From Narthecium ossifragum (lineage: Eukaryota > Streptophyta > Magnoliopsida > Dioscoreales > Nartheciaceae): a DNA stretch of 64,000 bases. The DNA is taken from contig OY986975.1 in NCBI GenBank assembly GCA_963920575.1, positions 18,941,897 to 19,005,896 of the forward strand, written 5' to 3'. The notes under the pieces were generated by a model. The model worked only from the letters and a program-made list of their open reading frames with translations. It made no database searches and was not told the DNA's origin. Position 1 is the first letter of the stretch; each line of letters starts with the position of its first letter. Shown piece by piece: positions 61,160 to 64,000 of this stretch. Made by a program: the position numbers and the translations under genes.

Positions 61160-62335
61160 ATAGGATTAATTGGTGATTAGTCCCATTTGGAGACTCTTCT
61201 TGCTCTGTAGTTTGGATAAAAGATTTTAAGTCATTTAGTCCCATGATCCATAATTTTATGATGAAAATGCCCTTATCCTCAATGAGGAGATCGTGATGGG
61301 AGGAAATTGGAAGGAGGAGGAGGTCGTCGGAGGTGGTGCGGGGGATCGGGTGGGTGATGAGGATGTCGGAAGGAGGAGGAAAGAGGAAGGAGGAGGAGAG
61401 AGGAGGAGGCAGGGAAGGAGCAACAGGTCATCGGTGGAACATGGAGATTGCGACGGGGAAGGCGGCGCCGGGGATCGAAGGAGGTCGCGACGGGGAAGGG
61501 GGCGTCGGGGAAGGAGGTCGCGATGGGAAAGGGGGCGCCGGGGAAGGAGATCGTCTGGAAGGAGGTCGCGACGGGGAAGGGGGCGCCGGGGAAGGAGGTC
61601 GCGACAGGAAAGGGGGCGCCAGGGAAGGAGATCGCGACAAGGAAGGGGGCGTCGGGGAAGGAGGTCGCGACAGGGAAGGGGGCACCGGGGATGGAGGTCG
61701 TGACGGGAAAGGGAGCGCCGGGGAAGGAGTCGCGACAGGGAAGGGGGCGTCAGGGAAGGAGCTAGGTCGTGATGGGGAAGGGGCCGCCGGGGAAGGAGGT
61801 CACGTGAGGAGATCGGGGATGACGAGGCCGCCTTAGGAAGAGGTGAGAGGAGAGAGAAAAAGCAGGGGAGGATAGGAAAAAGGTAGAAAAATAGGGGAAA
61901 ATAATAGAAAACTGGAAAAAATGTTGGAGAATAGGAAAATATGCTGAGAAAACAGGTGAAAAATACCAAAATTGTGGTGGAAAGTAACTACTAAAATTGT
62001 GAAATGTAACTATCAAAATGGTGGTGAAAAATAAGTAGTAGAACTGTGGAAAGTAACTACCAATATTGTGAAAAAGTAACTACCAAAATTGTGAAAAGTA
62101 ACTACCACCAATATTGTGGAAAGTAATTACCACTTAAGTCGGCCCTAATTTTTTGAAAAGTAACTACCGTAGAGAAGGGGACCCCACTATTTTTCAGCTA
62201 TTATTTTTGGAAAGTAACTACCGTATTTTCCCAATATTGAAAAGTAACTACAAATATTTCAAAGTAACTACTGTATTTTCCCAACTAGGTTCTCTATGTT
62301 TACGGAATCAAAAAGCATTTTCTATATATTAAAAT
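61160..62335. repeat. Composite repeat with 33-bp G-rich minisatellite
   Basis: It opens with GTCCCATTTGGAGACTCTTC, TTGCTCTGTAGT and AAAATGCCC, like 16845. A minisatellite of 33 bp (GGAGGTCGCGACGGGGAAGG plus GGGCGCCGGGGAA, with variants) fills about 61440-61800. From 61970 to 62290 AAAGTAACTACCAAAATTGT phrases repeat. Because 33 is a multiple of three, every frame can stay open for long; the [16 protein letters not shown] frame on the minus strand is therefore not evidence of a gene. Confidence 0.65.
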
Positions 62336-62689
62336 AATACTATTTTATATTCTCTCTCCTCAGCCACATCAGCATAAACCACTCTTGTTCTTTCTCTTCT
62401 CCGTTCCATCTAGTCGACCAGCCACCGCACCTCACTGGCGTCCGTCAACTCTGGCAAGTCCATTACTTCCGGCGACATCACCGACTACCGCACCACCACC
62501 ATTTCTCTCAAGCATTCAAGACCCCAACTCCATCAACTCTTTCGCCTCCCGCCTCACCAACCTCCCAAGCCGAGCTCGGGTTGGGGTTTCGACGATGAGG
62601 AGGGAGGATGAGGAGGTCGTGGATAGGGCCGAGTGAGGAAGAAGGACACCACACGGTAGGCGCGCCGATGGGGGGGGGGGGCTAACCGC

Positions 62690-63060
62690 TGTGCTCGGAG
62701 CTCGAGGAGGCGCGGTTGTCGCCAGAGGTGTCGATGATCACCGGGATCGGAGTGGTTGAGGTCGTAGGCTTCTGTTGGAGGCGATGGCAACCTTGGGCGA
62801 CAACGGTGAGATGCTGGTCGAGGTTGGAGGAGCTCGACGACGATGGGTTCCGGAGAAGATGGGTTGGTGCTAGCCACGATGCTCGGAGCTCGAGGCAGCA
62901 CGGTTGTCACCGGACACATCGATGATCACCGGACGCATCGATGATCACCGGGGTTGGAGTGGTTGAGGTCGTGGGATCATGCTGGAGGCGATGGCGACCG
63001 ACCTTGGGTGGTGACGGTGAGATGCTGGTCGAGGAATTAGTGGGGTTCCGAGGTTCTCAC
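62690..63060. repeat. Tandem duplication, about 185 bp
   Basis: The order GCTCGGAGCTCGAGG, CGGTTGTC.CC, TCGATGATCACCGG, GGAGTGGTTGAGGTCGT, GGAGGCGATGGC, GACGGTGAGATGCTGGTCGA occurs twice. GC-rich, with no recognised domain in any frame. Confidence 0.65.
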
Positions 63061-63189
63061 CGGCATTAATGGAGGTAGAGACACGCCGGTGATGGGATAT
63101 GTGGTGACAAGCAAGAGATGGGGGTTTCAATTGGCTACGATAGTGGAGGAATGAGATGAGTGGAGGTAGGTGGATTTGGACCTAATGCC

Positions 63190-63305
63190 TAATTGATATA
63201 GAGAATCAATATAAATCTGTTGGTTGAATAAGTCAAAAGGTGAAAGGGAATCACTTTTTGACTTGTTCAACCATCAAATTCCCTATATTGATTCTATATT
63301 ATAAC
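63190..63305. repeat. Hairpin-forming inverted repeat
   Basis: The arms GAATCAATATAAATCTG..GGTTGAATAAGTCAAAAGGTGA and TCACTTTTTGACTTGTTCAA..CATTATTGATTC-like sequence are near-reverse complements over about 50 bp. Probably a small MITE; no target duplication identified. Confidence 0.5.
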
Positions 63306-63468
63306 CTTTAAAATTTAAAATTCCATTCACGATTGAGAGAAGGAAAAGACAACACATGTTCACGCTTTTATCTGTTTTGAGTTCCATCACTTCCAGCTAC
63401 TGCAGTCTCTTCTTTGCACCAAATTTTGATTCAAAGCCTCCATAGAAACAAACCCAAGTTCTCCAGAA

Positions 63469-63683
63469 ATGGCTTCCAAAAGTCATGACGGCGGTGGCGC
63501 CCACACCCATCATAGTCAGTCCTCTAGTGCCAGTAACCTCCGTTCGCAGCCGCCGGGGACCGCACCGTAGACTCAGTGAACAAGGCGATCACGCAGTATA
63601 TGATGGAAGCCCGACTCCACGCTATGTTTGAGCAGTCCGGCGAGTCCGGCAAAAGGTCCGACTACTCCCAGTCCGTCCTCGGC
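63469..63683 (+). pseudogene. PHYB-like: Phytochrome B N-terminal fragment, frameshifted and cut by an LTR
   Basis: ATG 63469 gives MASKSHDGGGAHTHHSQSSS, the His/Ser-rich start of phytochrome B, and stops after 33 codons. One base of shift later (near 63550) the frame carries on as [42 protein letters not shown], the conserved N-terminal extension of PHYB (V.KA..QYT.DARLHAVFEQSG.SG..FDYSQS). The sequence ends exactly where an LTR starts at 63684. The AT- and CT-rich region 63320-63468 fits its 5' UTR. Downstream GAF, PHY and kinase-like domains are not in the window, so whether the rest of the gene survives beyond the LTR is unknown. Confidence 0.8.
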
Positions 63684-64000
63684 TGTGAGGACCTGCCCCT
63701 CTACCCCTGTGGCTCGTTGTAGACCGCAAGGGCAATTTGGTAAATTGCGCCTTGTTGGTTTGTTTCACACCCGCGTGTGCACACACTGGCCTTGTATGTG
63801 TTAGTGTTTGTTTAGAATGGCTAGGTGGACCCAGGATCGAAAGATCTGGACTTGGGCTTGAGTTCTTGCCCAAGTTTAGCTTTCAGCACACAAAGGATCG
63901 ATCCTCTCTGGCTAAGGGATCGATCCTCTTCGTGCCAGAAAGCCTTGTGAATCGTCTTGAAGGATCGATCCTTCATTGAGGAAGGATCGATCATTTATAA
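63684..64000 (+). mobile_element. LTR of the TGTGAGGAC family, running off the window
   Basis: Starts TGTGAGGACCTGCCCC and continues AAGGGCAATTTGGTAAATTG, GTTTGTTTCACACCCGCGTG and AGAATGGCTAGGTGGACCC, which is the same sequence as the 10568-12855 solo LTR read on its own strand. Four AGGATCGATC(C/A) palindromic units occur between 63890 and 63990. The right end lies outside the window, so solo or full length cannot be decided. Confidence 0.75.

Noticed and set aside
61256..61969. Long open frame with [10 protein letters not shown] repeats
   Set aside because: It follows a 33-bp minisatellite without stops; several frames on both strands stay open equally, with no domain or splice support.

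Overview
The window is nuclear DNA of a flowering plant. Genes are split by many short introns with GT/AG (one GC/AG) borders, and coding islands are GC-rich in a sea of AT-rich, repeat-laden DNA. Recognisable proteins belong to plant families: ATG10, PARG, PIN, phytochrome, LURP-one-related, KIB/DUF295 F-box, and a hAT transposase of the ZMYM1-like type. The GC-rich first exons and G/C third positions of some genes lean towards a monocot, but that is an inference only; no bacterial or organellar features were seen.

Four host genes look intact: a small membrane protein (3.0-3.4 kb, minus), a short MEGLIP-type protein (19.4-19.8 kb, minus), the autophagy E2-like enzyme ATG10 (24.0-25.9 kb, minus, six coding exons) and poly(ADP-ribose) glycohydrolase PARG (26.8-34.3 kb, plus, eleven exons). 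ATG10 and PARG are head to head and share a short intergenic segment, so a bidirectional promoter is likely. A KIB-type F-box gene (58.1-59.2 kb) is nearly complete but carries one frameshift.

Much of the rest is a collection of broken pieces of other host genes: PIN auxin carrier, a PQT3-like exon set, BAHD acyltransferase, ER small heat-shock protein, a glycosyltransferase-like protein, a LINE-type RNase H, Deg protease, MED26-like, beta-hexosaminidase, a GRF zinc finger, and the phytochrome B N-terminus cut by an LTR. They lie among transposons.

The transposons can be read in layers. A complete hAT element with an open 790-codon transposase, 12-bp terminal inverted repeats and an 8-bp target duplication lies at 43.4-47.2 kb, and its pre-insertion site is preserved in a paralogous copy at 38.4 kb. 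A solo LTR (5-bp target duplication) sits inside a short non-autonomous hAT (8-bp duplication) at 10.2-13.0 kb. A second solo LTR (49.4-53.3 kb) landed in a duplicated copy of the PARG 3' flank and was then entered by a Mutator-like element with about 148-bp inverted repeats and a perfect 9-bp target duplication. That element carries an almost complete two-exon LURP-one-related gene between its ends, a Pack-MULE-like structure and the most striking object here. Other long-TIR elements are at 2.1, 18.1 and 20.7 kb. Two Helitron-like 3' ends with identical spacing lie at 15.3 and 22.7 kb. Between 36 and 43.4 kb an array of roughly 450-bp units contains a primer-binding-site-like motif and a stray piece of PARG exon 8.
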